From assembly GCA_947650285.1 (NCBI GenBank), contig CANTFL010000034.1, forward strand, positions 248,001-312,000: DNA of 64,000 nt, in the 5' to 3' direction. The notes below the pieces were generated by a model. It was not told the DNA's origin. It ran no database searches and was given only the letters and a program-made list of their open reading frames with translations. A program made the position numbers and the translations under genes. How positions within the stretch are numbered: the stretch's first letter is position 1; each line of letters begins with the position of its first letter. This DNA is from Hyaloperonospora brassicae (taxonomy: Eukaryota > Oomycota > Peronosporomycetes > Peronosporales > Peronosporaceae). Of the stretch, positions 11,870 to 23,229 are shown in pieces.

Positions 11870-12283
11870 ATGGGCAATCCTGCCGAAGGGGTGTCTCAAA
11901 ATCCATTGAGTTCTCCGACTCCGGGTACCCTCGCCACTTCACCAGATACTAGTATTGACCCTGACGACGACGACGTTTCAGAAATCGCTCTACATGGAAC
12001 TGGCGGTTCCCTTGCTCATCGAGAAGCGTCGGATGTGGTCAGTATACCGAAGGAGGAGCATGAAAAGATGCTTCTCGAGATGAGTGGTCTCCGTGAGACA
12101 TTGGGTAAGACCCAGAGTGCGTTTGACGCGATGCGAGCCCTTGTCCAGGCGTTGGAGTTGGACTTAGCCCGTGTGGATGGTCAGCTTGACCTCCTGGTTC
12201 GGATTCAGCAGCCGATGGCAAGGCCCTATTACCCGGCGCAAGCGCCTCCAAGTTCACGTGGAACGGATCCCGATACGGCTTAA
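11870..12283 (+). CDS. Element A antisense frame 2, coiled-coil protein
   Basis: 137-aa open frame beginning at an ATG, antisense to the 3' end of integrase (overlap 12039-12283). Residues about 1-55 are Ser/Pro/Asp-rich and probably disordered (contains DPDDDDVSE). Residues about 58-112 form a likely coiled coil with Leu/Met/Ala at heptad positions (EEHEKMLLEMSGLRETL). The tail is Pro/Tyr-rich. It parallels the coiled-coil antisense frame of element B in position and layout, but I cannot align the two. It may be the downstream half of one antisense product with frame 1; the 33 bases between contain stops in this frame, though another frame (11682-11909) reads through them. Confidence 0.45.
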   Translation: MGNPAEGVSQNPLSSPTPGTLATSPDTSIDPDDDDVSEIALHGTGGSLAHREASDVVSIPKEEHEKMLLEMSGLRETLGKTQSAFDAMRALVQALELDLARVDGQLDLLVRIQQPMARPYYPAQAPPSSRGTDPDTA

Positions 12284-12419
12284 GCAAACCAACGTAGAAC
12301 ACGGGGTGTGTGCGCAGTTTGCGCGGAAGGTTAAGCGTACACACAAGTCCTTTCTTAGCAATGACCGTGAATGGCTCAATGAAGCGCGGGCGCAACTTTG
12401 TCTTGAAGACGGCAGACAC
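12039..12419 (-). pseudogene. Element A integrase C-terminal (GPY/F-like) region
   Basis: Minus-strand frame of about 126 aa containing RFIEPFTVIAKKG and LPRKLRTHPVFYVGLLKPY, the typical gypsy integrase C-terminal module (compare [13 protein letters not shown] and [16 protein letters not shown] in element B). A Pro/Gly/His-rich tail follows, with no chromodomain. It is separated from the integrase core by a stop and frame change. Confidence 0.8.
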
Positions 12420-15345
12420 TACATTTGTATGTAGGTTTTACGCATTGAGTAGAACTTAGTCTCCGACCTCATAACGTTCAATACAACCTCTGCATTTAAC
12501 ATCAGCTTGTTCCTTCTGCTTGTCTTGTCCATCAGCCAGTGCGTCCCGCACATGTCGTAAGACATTCAATCGCGTTGCGAGAAACTCTCTTACCTGTTTT
12601 TGAACAGTAGCAGGGCTGATATCAGCAAGCCGATCGGCAACTCCTCCCCTACCAAGCCTTGAATCACGCAGTGCTAGCGTTAACGGAACGCGAGGGTGTG
12701 TGAGACCATTTACATAAAACGGTGTGTAGCCGGTGGAGGCATGCACGGCGTTATTCAACGCAAACTCAGCGACAGGAAGCATCGAACTCCAACGCTTAGG
12801 CGTTTCAGCACAAACACTGCGCAAGATGTCACCGATGATGCGATTCACTCGCTCGATTTGACCATCTGTCGATAGATGATCCGCTGTGGACATGTCCAAA
12901 CGTGTTTCGAGCATTTGAAGATGGATTTCCGAATTTTTCCGTGAAGCGAGGATCTCTATCAGAGACAATTGCCAACGGCAAACCGTGTTGTCGAAACAAG
13001 CGATCGATAAACAGCGTTGCTGTACCCTCACCATCAATGGTATCCGGCACCGCCGCTAAATGAGCCATATTGCTCAAACGGTCAACAAAGATCACAATAC
13101 CCGTATTTCCATACGAATCCTTCGGTAAACCGAATAGGAAGTCCATACTGATGGACTCCTAGTACCCTTTGGGTATATGCAAACTAGCCAGCGGCGCGGC
13201 CGCGTGAGGTGACGGTTTCATCCGTTGACACGTTTCACACGTACGCACATATGTGCTCACCCATTTGTACAGTTTGGGCCACCAATAGCATTGGCTCACA
13301 GACCCATAGGTCTTCTCACGACCGGTATGACCACATAACGCAGTATCATGTGCCTCATGGAGGATCCGATACATCAACTCCTCATCAGGAGGGACAACGG
13401 TACGAGGAGTATCGTCCACATCCGTTCCATAGCACAACAGGCTCTGATCGATGGAATATCGATGTAGCCTCGCACGTAATCGTGCCGACAAATCTATGTT
13501 TGAGTCCTGAAACTCCTCGCTCCCTAGAGCACGTAGCAGAGCTACACAATGTTCATCCTTGGTAAATGCCGTACGGATTATGTCAGTGACCGACGACGAC
13601 AGAGTCGTAACATGAGCAAGCTCATAGTCAGGCCCGCGTGACAACGCATCAGCCAAATCATTCTGCTTGCCCGGCTTATACTTCACTTTAAAGTTGTACT
13701 CGGCAAAGAAGGAAAGCCAACGAGCCATTATATGAGAGAGGTGAGGCGACTGGGTCGCGGTGCGCAGTAACTCATGATCATTATAGGCTACAAATGGCTT
13801 AGAGCCAAGCAGATGGACTCTGAATTTGACTAGATCATACTTCATTGCAAGTAGCTCTTTGTCATGAACAGGATAGTTCTTTTCTGCAGCCTTCAGCTAC
13901 CGGGACTCAAACGCAATGACGCGTTCCCGTCCATCAGAATCTGTCTGTAACAGAGCGCTGCCTATGGCAAAACCAGATGCGTCACAGACGACACTGAAAG
14001 ATAGATCAGGATCAGGCAAAGCCATGACTGGCGTATGAAGGAGACTCTCCTTTACTGCTTGAAAATCAATATGATCAGTGCTAGTCCAGCACCATTCCAC
14101 ATCCGTTTTAAGGAGATTGGATAATGGCCGAGCCATGTCTGCGTCATTCGCACTGTATTTGTATAAGTAATTGGCAAGGCCAAGCCACGTACGTAAGTCC
14201 TTTTGGTTCTTTGGAACCGGCCAATCAACTATGGCTTTTACCTTAGCGGGGTCCGCTCTAAGGCCTCGCTTACCAATAAAGCACCATAAAAAGGGAATCT
14301 CTTCTGCACCAAAGATGCACTTAAAGGCGTTGGCATACAACTTGTTTGTGCGCATGCACTCGAGCACTGCTCGTAAATGGTCGATGTGATTATCCTCATC
14401 AGACCGTCCGTTCATAGCACGACTATGGACAAAGATGTCATCAAAGTACGTCTGTGTATAACCTCGGTGAGTTCTGAACAATTGTGACACAAGACGGTTG
14501 AATATATCCAGGGCGTTTGATAACCCTAGCGGCATAACAAGCCACTCCCAAAGCATACCTTGGAGTGCTGACCGCTGTCAGCGGAATATCGCTTTCTCGC
14601 TGAGAAGTGATAACCATCGACTAAATCGAGTGCACTGTACATTGTACATACCACCATATTGTTCTGAAGAACATTCTTCCTCGCAATTGGTGTCTGAGCC
14701 GGTATGGTAGCCGCATTAACGCTTATTGTAAGCATGAAAAATGCCCCACTTCCCATTAGGCTTTTTGACACAGAAGGTCGGTGTGAAATGGGAAGATTTG
14801 CTTTCGCGTACACTTCATGCCGCGTGCTTTGCACGAAAGAAGCCGTCAATGACGTCACACTGTTCCTTCGGTAAAGGCCACTGCCGTGTCACGCAGTATT
14901 TAGCTACAGGAACCAAGCCAATTTTATGACGTACACCTCTATCGAGGGGTAATACGGACGGTGGGTTATGACACACCACGTCCTGAAACTCCTTTACCAA
15001 AGGATAGAAATGATCAAGGGGATCCTTAAGGGTCGAAGGTCCACTACGGGAATCCAATGCCGCCTTTGTGTCCTCAAGAACAGACTCGTCCAATAACGAG
15101 GATGAGTTCAACTCAATATCCGCCCGAATGACCACTAAATTGGATAATTCTCCTGCCTGTAAGCCTTGGCTAAATTCGCCGTCAGACATTTCGTCTAGGT
15201 CAAAGAGAGTATCCAAGGACGGAAGGGTCTCAAGACTAATATTGCCATTAACACGTCCAGTCAACCCATTGACAAGTTTATATAGTGTATTGTTACTATT
15301 ATCACTTTGTGAATTCTTAGACGTTTGGCGCTTACCAGCTGCCAC
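12420..15345 (-). pseudogene. Element A pol: reverse transcriptase, RNase H, integrase core, broken
   Basis: Minus-strand fragments in order. 14815-15345 is the linker and RT N-terminus (KYCVTRQWPLPKEQCDVI). 14526-14858 and 13897-14556 are RT fingers and palm, with FDDIFVHSRA as the catalytic YxDD region (YFDD), then the connection (KVKAIVDWPVPKNQKDLRTW) and start of RNase H (VVCDASGFAIGSALLQ). 13159-13845 is RNase H and the integrase zinc domain (CGHTGREKTY, CETCQRMKPS). 12456-13146 is the integrase core (MDFLFGLP, SDRDPRFTEKFG, TDGQIERVNR). Frame changes occur near 14540, 13870 and 12960, plus stops, so the polyprotein is dead. Confidence 0.88.
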
Positions 15346-15346
15346 A

Positions 15347-15976
15347 CTACGCTGAGTGTTTCCTCAAAGAAACCTTACGCCTCCTAGCGGTCGAGACAGT
15401 AGGGTCCCCGTGGTTGCTATGTATCTTAGCACGCTCTATACGAAAGCTCATGTCTTGAACAACATCTGGTGAAGTGTTACGTAACTCGAACACTTCACCC
15501 AGTAAATTTACACGTACCACTTCACGTACAGCATCCGGGCCCAGCCCTGAACACTCTGGCTCCTCGCCAACAATGTCATTACCGACATTCGGTGAGGTGC
15601 CATCTCGTCCGCCCTCACTTGGTGGGATTTCACGTGCCACTTCACGTACAGCATTCGGGACTGGTCCTGAAAACTCTGGCTTCTCGCCATCAATGTCATT
15701 ACCGACATTCAGTGAGGTGCCACCTCGGCCGCCCTCACTCGATGGGATTTTACGTGCCACCCTACTCACATCAGAGGAATTAAATTCTTGGTGTCTCAGC
15801 CCTAGGCCAACCATGCCTGAAGCATGCAGCGAATCAGTATCACAACGAGTATCACTCAACGGAGTATAACTCCCCTCACATACGGTGAAAGAGCTCCGCT
15901 CAATATTAATGTCATTGACATTGTAGTTAATTAACTCTGACATACCAATGTCCAGCACATTGACTTCTTCCGTCAA
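15347..15976 (-). pseudogene. Element A linker between protease and RT, with tandem repeats
   Basis: A 209-aa minus-strand open frame between protease and RT, in the place where many gypsy elements have a variable spacer. It contains two near-identical 40-residue units (SEGGRDGTSPNVGNDI and SEGGRGGTSLNVGNDI) encoded by the 120-bp DNA repeat at 15512-15751. Acidic and low in complexity; no enzymatic motif. Probably an unstructured linker of the pol polyprotein. Confidence 0.65.
15512..15751. repeat. Two 120-bp tandem repeats in element A linker
   Basis: Units 15512-15631 and 15632-15751 both begin ACGT(A/G)CCACTTCACGTAC and share ACATTC(G/A)GTGAGGTGCCA. A third partial unit starts at 15752. 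The length is a multiple of three, so the reading frame is kept. Confidence 0.9.
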
Positions 15977-16039
15977 TTGCTAGCGCCAATTGCGCTTTTT
16001 TGCCCAGCAAAGGTGGGTTCATGACTCTCCAAAGCTTCG

Positions 16040-16400
16040 CTGGGAACATTGCGCGTTGCGCCTAAGGTCTTAGACCTTTAATCAATCCATGGCTCATTGC
16101 GTTCAAGCCAAGCCGTACCTAGGATGAGATCATATCTCGAATCCAAATCGAGGACAAGACAGCGTTCAATGCTGTCAATATCCAAAAACAGCACACCTAA
16201 GTTCAACGGAACTTTAGGCACCGTGACGCGACTACCAGTCGCTAAATGAACGGTGATTGTATCACCTTCATGCGCTTTGAGCGCTTCAGCATATCACTGA
16301 CTTCCCTCAAGGGAACGACGTCGCGCATAATCGCATGATGCTTCGGAGTCGATTAGGATCGACCAATGCTTCTTAAAGCCTTTAACTTTCGCCTCAGCGA
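16040..16400 (-). pseudogene. Element A retropepsin-like protease, broken
   Basis: Minus strand shows LIDSEAS, a decayed DSGAS active site (Gly changed to Glu), then TITVHLATGSRVTVPKV, then DLILGTAWLERN, the second retropepsin signature (compare the ILGLPWL region of B and C). An internal stop follows near 16300. The protease is inactive both by active-site change and by truncation. Confidence 0.75.
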
Positions 16401-16474
16401 CTTTCAAGCCAGGCTTGTATCCACGCTCTGTGCTGGCGGACACAGAGCTCGGTATGGCTAAGCCCTGTTTCACT

Positions 16475-17580
16475 CTACCTCGTAGAGAAGCAACAGAACT
16501 CAGTTCTACCCCAGTAGGGCGCCCCGCGCTTTCGGGGTGTCGACGTTTCCCCGTGCCATACCAGGTTTCTGGTTGTGGCTGGGGTTTCGACCCATAGGAT
16601 TCCGTCGTTGCTTACGCAAAGGACAAGTGGGACGCAAGTGTTTAGTGCTTCCGCACATTTAAAGCGTCTCACTTCCTGTCGTTGCTCTGCAACATGAAGC
16701 TCAGCTTCACCTTCATCTTCAGCATGGCTGAGATTCATCGGATCTGGCTTACAGTAAGCTGAAGTGCTTGCAGAGGTTGCCCTCGCAAATCTTAGGATGT
16801 ACTCGTTCCAACCAAGTCTGGCCGACTTGAAGTTGTGTTCAGCATTTTGAGCGATGCTAACAGCCTCCTCAAAAGTAGAGGGATGGATCCGAATAACATC
16901 GGTCCTGGCAACGCCATTTCGAAGACCTTCCATGAAGACAGTCACATAGACTGTCTCAGGGAGAGGGTCAGACTGCATAGCAGCCATCGGAGTTCTCAAC
17001 TCTTAGATATAGTCCATTAACTCATTCTTACCCTGACGGGTAGACAAGAAGCGGCAGCGCACGCGATATTCCTGATTAGGCGGCGAGGAATCGCCAAAGG
17101 TCTAACTTGAGGCGAACCTAATGTGGGAAACACCAAGTCGACCGACGTGCCACACGTCAGAGACCACTCTCTAGCTCTTCCATCGAGCTTGGAGATAGCT
17201 AGCGAGACCCGCTGGTGCTCCAGTGCGATAAGGCCAGAGCTCATGTCCATCCCATTCTCACAGATCCAGAGGGTGAGGTTTTTCCCCTCCTTCCCAGAGT
17301 AATGTGTTACGTCCACCCGAAGATGACAAAGCTTTGCCTCTTCTGGTGGCATAGCCACATAGCGTGTCGGCATAGCCGACGCTACTTGGTTTTGAACCTG
17401 GACCAACAGGGCCGTTCCATACTGCATGAAGGTCTCGACTCGTGCATCGAGCACATCGGGACCTTGTGCAGCGAGAAACTCCACGTACTCAGGGCCTACG
17501 GCCGCGGTCATCTTATCAAGCGCGACCTTTTGTTGTTTCAGAGAGGGATGTGGATTGCTCCATCCTCACAGAGGATCATT
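16475..17580 (-). pseudogene. Element A gag, broken
   Basis: Two minus-strand frames (17017-17511 and 16475-16999) read like Gag. KLDGRAREWSLTCG corresponds to LAGRAKTWSLGL of element B, followed by DVIRIHPSTFEEAVSIAQNAEHN, the capsid C-terminal helix region. A zinc-knuckle remnant (KHLRPTCPLRK) is visible in a shifted frame near 16640. At least two frame breaks. Confidence 0.8.
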
Positions 17581-17605
17581 CGTTACCGACTCAGGCGTAG
17601 ATTGA

Positions 17606-17620
17606 CTACAAGTGCTACCA
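17606..17620 (-). other. Element A primer-binding site
   Basis: Two bases inside the 5' LTR, the minus strand reads TGGTAGCACTTGTAG. The first eight bases, TGGTAGCA, would pair with a tRNA ending TGCTACCA, as many eukaryotic initiator-Met tRNAs do. Elements B and C have TGGTAGCACTTTGTAG in the same place. Confidence 0.75.
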
Positions 17621-17622
17621 AG

Positions 17623-18097
17623 TGTAGCGGATCTACATGGCTCCTTAAGTCAGAGGAAGACTTAACGCTCGTACGAGCAACTTTAGTTCTACGAACCCGA
17701 CTCAGAGAGTCAACAAGCTCAGAGAGCTTACGGTCACCATTCCTGAGGGACCAAACGATATAAAAGAATCACAGCACAGAGTGCTTAGGAGCAGCAACCT
17801 TCACAGGTATTTCTAGCTCCTATCGATCAAAGACGCCTCGTAAGGCACGTGTCTTTCAGTTATCAAAAGGGGAACTGAATTTTTATTTCTTAAATTAACC
17901 TAAAAGAACACCTTAGAAGAACATATTTTACCTGCCCTTAATTAACCTCTTAAAGATCTCGCAATCAATTGATGACAGACATCAGTCTTCAACAATTGAT
18001 ACACTCACTGTGTTCTGAAATTTCTATATAGGGTACCCCCTCTCTTGTGTGCACTACACCTATCGTAGAATACCAGCCGACGTGTAACCCCGTTACA
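17623..18097 (-). repeat. Element A LTR (5' LTR in element orientation)
   Basis: 475 bp, direct copy of 10351-10875; starts TGTAGCGGATCTACA, ends TGTAACCCCGTTACA. Followed immediately by the target copy TCTGA. Divergence from its partner (substitutions and about 50 bp of length) shows that the insertion is not recent. Confidence 0.9.
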
Positions 18098-21040
18098 TCT
18101 GATAGGACGGCAGCAATACCTGACACCTGTTTTTAGGCCGACGCACGCACGTCGACCTGCAAGAATAAGGAGATACACATTCAAGTACAAGGAAGTCGGG
18201 GATGAGTTTATCCGTTAAGATGTTTTGCTGATCTCGGCGACGCCAGTATTACCGTCGCATCATCGGAGTAGAGATGAAGGACACATTTGCCCAGTCAAAT
18301 TTGGCCCGACGTGCCTAAAGTTGGACTGTAGGTCTCAGGTTACACAATTAATTTGCATATGACCCATTAAATGTCATCACGAATTGAATCACACATTCTT
18401 AAGCCGCCTAAAGCTGAGTACATAGATCAGTAAGATTTCCTGATACCCAAGGAGTTAGGCGTGATGTGCACCATTACGCGCAAAATATTCGCTTCTTTGC
18501 GAGTTACAGCACGGCCTACCCGGTTCGATAAACAGATTGAAATCGTTGATCATGCAGGGAATTGTGGAAGTAACTACAATACCCATCATTTCCTGCTAAG
18601 AATAGGTACGATAGAATCAGCTATGTAATGTCCGTAATGCAATAGGAATTATTTCTACTTAAACAGGCTCGAGTCAACCTGGTTTCCTGTCTTTCTCGAA
18701 ACGGCAAAAGGGCGGATGTTTGAAGCCAATGGTCTCCTTCTACGTCGAGAGCGGTAAATCGGTCTATGCAGGATACAAGAAATTGGATGAATGAAATCGA
18801 TGTGAAAAGGTAGCGCACTGCGCCCATGTATGCAATCGCCAATCTGTCATTACTAAATACAGTACGTAGCACCGTCCGTAATACAGAAAGGGTCCAAGAC
18901 GCGGACCAGACGCTATTGAGAAGTTGATTCAAGATAACGGTCATCGAAAAGTGTCGTGGTAATTAGAGGTGGACCATGCGCTGGTCTAATCGCATCAATA
19001 GAATTGACAAGGTCTTTTTACAAAGCTTATTTCCAACACACATTATATCTGTGTTGCTTGCCTCCCCTATTGATGTAATTTTCTATCACCCTATAGATCG
19101 ATGCGACGGAAGACATGCCACTTCGAATTCTAGGTGACTAAGAGGTGTCGAATACATTTGATCGACGCAAGTCACTAGAAAATGGTAGGTTAAGATACAA
19201 AGACACGAAAACGTTTAGAGAATAGCAGTGATATTTGTAACAGGTTAATCCGTAACAGTTAAGATATGCGTACTGGTAATGTGCTACACGCTAAAAACGA
19301 ACACCATGAAGACGATTTCATTAAGATGACTTATGATAACCTGTTCGATGTCATCTATGTTTCATTGTATCTCAGAAGGTAAGTTCCATCGATCAGCCGT
19401 CACCTTTGATCCGTAAAGATGCCTGCATTGATCCTCCGATGGCCATATGATCAACGTATTGGAGCATTACCAAACGTGTGAATATTCTTCGGGTGAGTGC
19501 GACGACCTCACTTATGTCTCGAGCGTTAATACGACTACGCAAGACCTTAGTGAAGCTATCAACTACATAGTAGATTCAGATACCGGCAGCTGTATTGCAA
19601 TTCAGTCATTGTCATAAAACGCCTATCACTCGAATAAGTCCGATGGGCCGGTGGACGATTGCATGACCAAGAAGACACTTGTTGCCTAGAAGCGACAATA
19701 TGTTAGTCTTGGGTAGACAGCTAGGTTCTCCTCGCATTCGACTCCTCATTCTACCTAGGACTGGGGAGTCGAACGCGAGGAGGACCTGGATGTGGTGGCG
19801 CTACCACTGATAGCAGAAGATGAGTGAATAAGGTCCTTACGGACGTGGGGGACTTATCAAGCTATAGACACGGAGAGACCCGCGTTGACCTAATCAAATG
19901 TGTTCAAGGTGAAATAGATACATTGGATGCATTGTTTGGTGACGGATTAAGTTTTAGACAATTATAATTTAATCGGATTGCGCCTTTAAAGTTGATAATT
20001 TAAAAATTACCCAGTTGCCAACGATTGAACCTTAAGATCCTTAAGAGATCCACATAGTGGCAAAATCGATCAGACCTGCGTTTTCGTTGCAAACGAATAG
20101 TATTCTACTAATTTTTAGCTTTTCAGTAATATGTGCTGAGTACGAACAAGTTTCCAGCATCTAATCGATGGATGAAAGGGTTCTCGTTGAAAAAGAATTG
20201 GATTAAAAGGTACACGTCTCGCCCTAGAAGTCTATTAAGGTTGTCTTGATTATGAAAGAACCTGATTGGTCTCAAGGATATAGCCTCGAATTCGGGCTGT
20301 GTAAGGTGCCTAAGGATAAAACTCTATCTACATGAACGACCTTAGAGTGTTCAAAGTGCTGTGTCACGAAACAGAGGCCAGTCATCGTAAGCAAGCTAGT
20401 CCTATTGACATGTTATTTACTTATCACTTAGCAGAGGGCCACGTGAAAGAGGCACCTCTCCATATATATATATATCCGACCATCTGTGTGCGAAAGGCAA
20501 CATCAGAAATGGAGGATAATGTATGAATTCATTTGTTAACGATGCAGCAGTACCGGCTCAGTCACCAATACGAGGAAAGGCATTACCGATGAAATATCGA
20601 ATAGTCCCGTAGTTTCTTTCGCGGTTATAATGAAATGCTTCTATCCGATCGCCATGCGAGAACGGATATCCCGAACACTGCTGTGTAACCCATTGGTATG
20701 ATTAGGGATTTCACAGCGATGCGACAAGGATTTGTAACGCCCTAAACACATTAAAGAGATACGCAACAAATTTGTTAAGATCAGTGTGAAATTTTTGCAC
20801 CGACCACTTCGACGATGTTGCCATTTATCGTAAATCTATAAGTGAATCAACGGATGTGGAAGCTCATCGATTTCACCCTCGAGTGATAGCTACACTTCAG
20901 CCCATGGAAAAAAGTTGTACGGCAGCCTCCAGAAGTGTACATCAGCAGCTAGCGAGATATTACATGTTATGTTTAATATTTGGTAGAAATGAAGTCCGTC
21001 ATGATAAAAAAGAGACTGGGTCAAACATCAACTGCTCTGT
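18098..21040 (+). pseudogene. Element D gag-pol remnant, right of element A
   Basis: Gag resumes at 18103 (GGACGGCAGCAATACC against GACAGCAGCAATTCC in B) and continues in register. Recognised in order: the Gag RxxEDEQMK region (about 18256-18310), the protease-pol junction (about 19380-19460, GATGCCTGC), the pol N-terminal linker (19460-20160), and the RT start (about 20290, 20480 with GTGTGCGAAAGGC). The RT palm is near 20805-20825 (CGACCACTTCGACGATGTTG, where B reads TACTTCGACGATGTG), then the thumb up to about 21040. Decay is extreme: stops in every frame. Internal deletions relative to B are likely between 18900 and 19380. Confidence 0.75.
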
Positions 21041-23229
21041 GCTCTTCGATATCATCGACCAAATAGTCATGCAATTCGCACTTGATCAGTATTCAAATCT
21101 ATCTCTCGGCCGATAGTTTTTCATCATTTGTACAAACTATAACTACGCATGGACTCCAAAAGTTTAAAACGTTCGCAAATAATGGAGCAGAACCTGTCAT
21201 TATCCGCAAAGTAACATAAAACGTGGAGTGTTTGATATATTACTGAATTTATTCGCCAATGCACCTTCGCACAGCCCTGAAATGGAGATGACTGCATATA
21301 CTCACAGTGAGGACATGTCCACTGTTGCAGCTATTTTTAGTTTTGTATAGTTTGAACCACTTAGCGACGTGGAACGGTTTACGAAAAAGAGGAAGAGATC
21401 GTGCGTCTTTTGTATTACATTATTAATATATCTAGATATCCTTGAAAACCGTCGTCTTGTGATCGATACACGATCCGCATCAGCATAGTGTATTATGCGG
21501 GTGAAGCCACGACACGAACTTTGACTCCTGTTAGATCATAAACGATCTATGGCTGCGTAAAATGTATAAGTGTCACCATTGACAAATACGATAGGATCGT
21601 GGCGTGAGAAGCTTGTCTCACGAGTAGCCGAGCCTATCACTGTACCGGCATTCTTATCCCGGACACAGGAACATTCATAATTGGAATGTTTGTTAGCGTA
21701 AAATGCCTTTTATTTCGTGTCTTCTTACAGCCTTGTCAATCCTGGAATAGTGCAGGAAAATTATATTCCATGTACTTCGTCTCCGCTTTTTCATAGCCGA
21801 TTGCAGATGTACTAGAATTCTTGCGTTTGTAGATCTGCTACGAAGATGGTTAATTGTGTTGCTTTCCCGGAATAGATCGCTGCAAAAGGCTATGCTCATG
21901 CCTTCATCACAACGGCCTTTCGACTTCAATAGGTAACCATGAATTAGTGTCCGATCAGGACCCGTAATATACGGACGAATTTTGGCAATCCAATTTCTGG
22001 TTCATTGGAACAAGTTTGAAGATGTCTACTTCGAAGTATCCGCTTGCAAATGGTCCAAAGAAAGAGACATTCCCATTTTCTATGTAAAATATACATAGAT
22101 AATGAAGTCTCTCATTTTCGAGAGACCGACGGTGGCTGAGTGGTGAAGCACAGCCGTCGGGACCGTGAGGTACTTTAATCGATGCCGGTTCAGTATGGTT
22201 CGATAAAACATGTCCGTAGAGCGGCTGACAAAATCAGATACTGTAGGTCATTCTCTTTTCCCAATATACCTCAAACCTTCTCTTACTCTAACTCGTTATC
22301 GAGTTGAAATGAGTCCTTGCCGATGGTAAAACCCTCCATCAACCACGCTTTAATCGCGTTAATTTTGTATACATTTTCCTCGTGTATATATTTCGTTATT
22401 CGCGCTACTTCACCTTGTAAGAATGTAGATCTAGATAGAGGGAGAAGGTAGTCGATTGAGGAAAACACGAGATGGTTCTTGCTCGTATCGCGCAGACAAT
22501 AACGTTGACTCGACAGAAATCGATGATAAGGTGACTTACACCGACAAACTCTATCCAAAAAAGAGATAGTCTATAATGGCTGGCCCCGCTTAAGCTGTCA
22601 ATTATGGTAAATGCATCATCGCCAGCGGATATGCCAGTGTAAATGAGACGCTCTATCTGAAGAAGACATTGTTAATACAAGGATTGGAAGGTATACCAAG
22701 AAGTTTTTTCGAAGAGTCAGTTTTTTTTATCGAATTCGTTTGTCCATACCTACCAGTATCATCTTTAGTAGCCGCTCCTTGCTCCTGCACGATGCTGCCA
22801 TACGAAATTTGCTTATTGTCCGTCTTTTGTGTTGCTTGCATATGCGAGAATTCGAAGTAAAACCGCCAACCCTGGAAATCGTCGGTTTCTTATGGCTTGG
22901 GACCTGGTAGTAACTATTTCACGATAAAACCGTATACTTGATACTCCTCCAGAGATCACGCCAAATTTAGTCCTACAACAGTATGTAAATCTTGATAGCG
23001 ATCCCCGAAATTGACTTTGTCAGGATGTCCGTCAAAAATTTACGCGTAGTCACATAAGTGGGTTTCATGACGCCTTTTTGTAGTAATCACCAATAAAATT
23101 CAAGCGCACATCTCCGTGTTTTGCCTGGCTGGAGCTTGCTTCATTCTCTACTTTTTTGAAAGCCGCTTAATTATTTATTTTTATGCTCATGGGAAGCATA
23201 CATGAAAGTCCAAGATCCACCGCCAATTC
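21041..23229. other. Intergenic, nothing recognised
   Basis: AT-rich, only short frames on both strands. No domain, splice pattern, RNA gene or repeat that I can support. Confidence 0.5.

Larger units (their letters stand above)
10351..18097 (-). mobile_element. Element A: Ty3/gypsy retrotransposon, minus strand, nested in element D
   Basis: Bounded by direct LTRs (10351-10875 and 17623-18097) and flanked by a perfect 5-bp duplication TCTGA (10346-10350 and 18098-18102). On the minus strand the order is gag, protease, linker with tandem repeats, reverse transcriptase, RNase H, integrase, and then frames on the opposite strand before the 3' LTR. All sense genes are interrupted by stops or frameshifts. 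I find no chromodomain. It is only distantly related to B by protein. The preserved duplication shows one transposition event into D. Confidence 0.93.
9734..21040 (+). mobile_element. Element D: decayed Ty3/gypsy copy, split by element A
   Basis: D is present as two pieces: 9734-10350 (5' LTR and start of gag) and 18098-21040 (rest of gag to mid reverse transcriptase). Both align to element B in order and orientation; the break falls inside gag, exactly at the TCTGA target duplication of element A. Very many substitutions and stops. No 3' LTR is visible; similarity to B fades near 21040 after the reverse-transcriptase catalytic region, so D is truncated or too eroded to follow. Confidence 0.8.

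Noticed and set aside
20206..20222. AGGTACACGTCTCGC also present in element D, same as the hairpin arm at 46991
   Set aside because: A few 15-base matches are expected by chance in 64 kb; flanks do not match.
22126..22200. tRNA-like stretch (GACGGTGGCTGAGTGGT with a later GGTTCGATAA)
   Set aside because: The acceptor stem ends do not pair and no anticodon stem can be placed; at best a decayed fragment.
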